The translations under genes and the position numbers were made by a program. Under the pieces are notes generated by a model. The model had not been told where the DNA came from. It saw nothing but the letters and a program-made list of their open reading frames with translations, and did not search any database. From positions 1-59,177 of the forward strand of contig JAOAGZ010000004.1 of the NCBI GenBank assembly GCA_026415495.1: DNA of 59,177 nt, in the 5' to 3' direction. Below are positions 59,159 to 59,177 of the stretch, piece by piece (within the stretch, counting starts at the first letter, position 1; each line of letters opens with the position of its first letter). The stretch comes from Eximiradius proteiniborus (GTDB taxonomy: Bacteria; Bacteroidota; Ignavibacteria; Kapaibacteriales; UBA2268).

Positions 59159-59177
59159 CTGTCTCTTATACACATCT
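59159..59177. other. Nextera/Tn5 transposase mosaic-end adapter remnant (artifact)
   Basis: CTGTCTCTTATACACATCT is exactly the 19-bp Tn5 mosaic end used in Nextera libraries. Confidence 0.97.

Noticed and set aside
59159-59175. MCIRDR N-terminus and start codon of the last ORF
   Set aside because: Encoded by the Nextera mosaic end; not genomic
1-59177. Search for defence islands, phage genes, transposases, toxin-antitoxin pairs, CRISPR, rRNA
   Set aside because: No supporting ORFs or repeats seen by eye; cannot exclude divergent families without profile searches

Overview
AT-rich 59 kb metagenome-type contig end, densely coded. It is most likely from the Bacteroidota/Chlorobiota (FCB) group; this is inferred from a T9SS-like sorting domain, TAnnTTTG-type promoters and general gene content. 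Most genes are chromosomal housekeeping or envelope functions: S41 protease, coaX-birA, ftsY, carboxyltransferase plus biotin carrier, C69 dipeptidase, ABC-2 exporter, tRNA-Glu, GH3, glycosyltransferases, wza/wzz-like export genes, ftsL-ftsI, purE, HMG-CoA lyase-like, CHAD protein, cysS, CPA2 antiporter, speB, a CAU tRNA and pckA. I saw no CRISPR array, phage, transposase, rRNA or classical defence island. The best candidates for something unusual are: (i) a CheB-type receiver fused to a CheD domain, next to a 5-PAS/GAF hybrid histidine kinase with no other chemotaxis genes; (ii) an overlapping operon of ECF sigma factor, anti-sigma-like/TM/beta-barrel-like fusion and ASH-like lipoprotein; (iii) an exact 16-bp direct repeat at 21-bp spacing upstream of an outer-membrane-type gene; (iv) a PstS-like protein in an operon with a TPR protein and no PstABC. 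The last 19 bases are the Nextera transposase mosaic end, a library artifact, so the N-terminus of the final ORF is not real.
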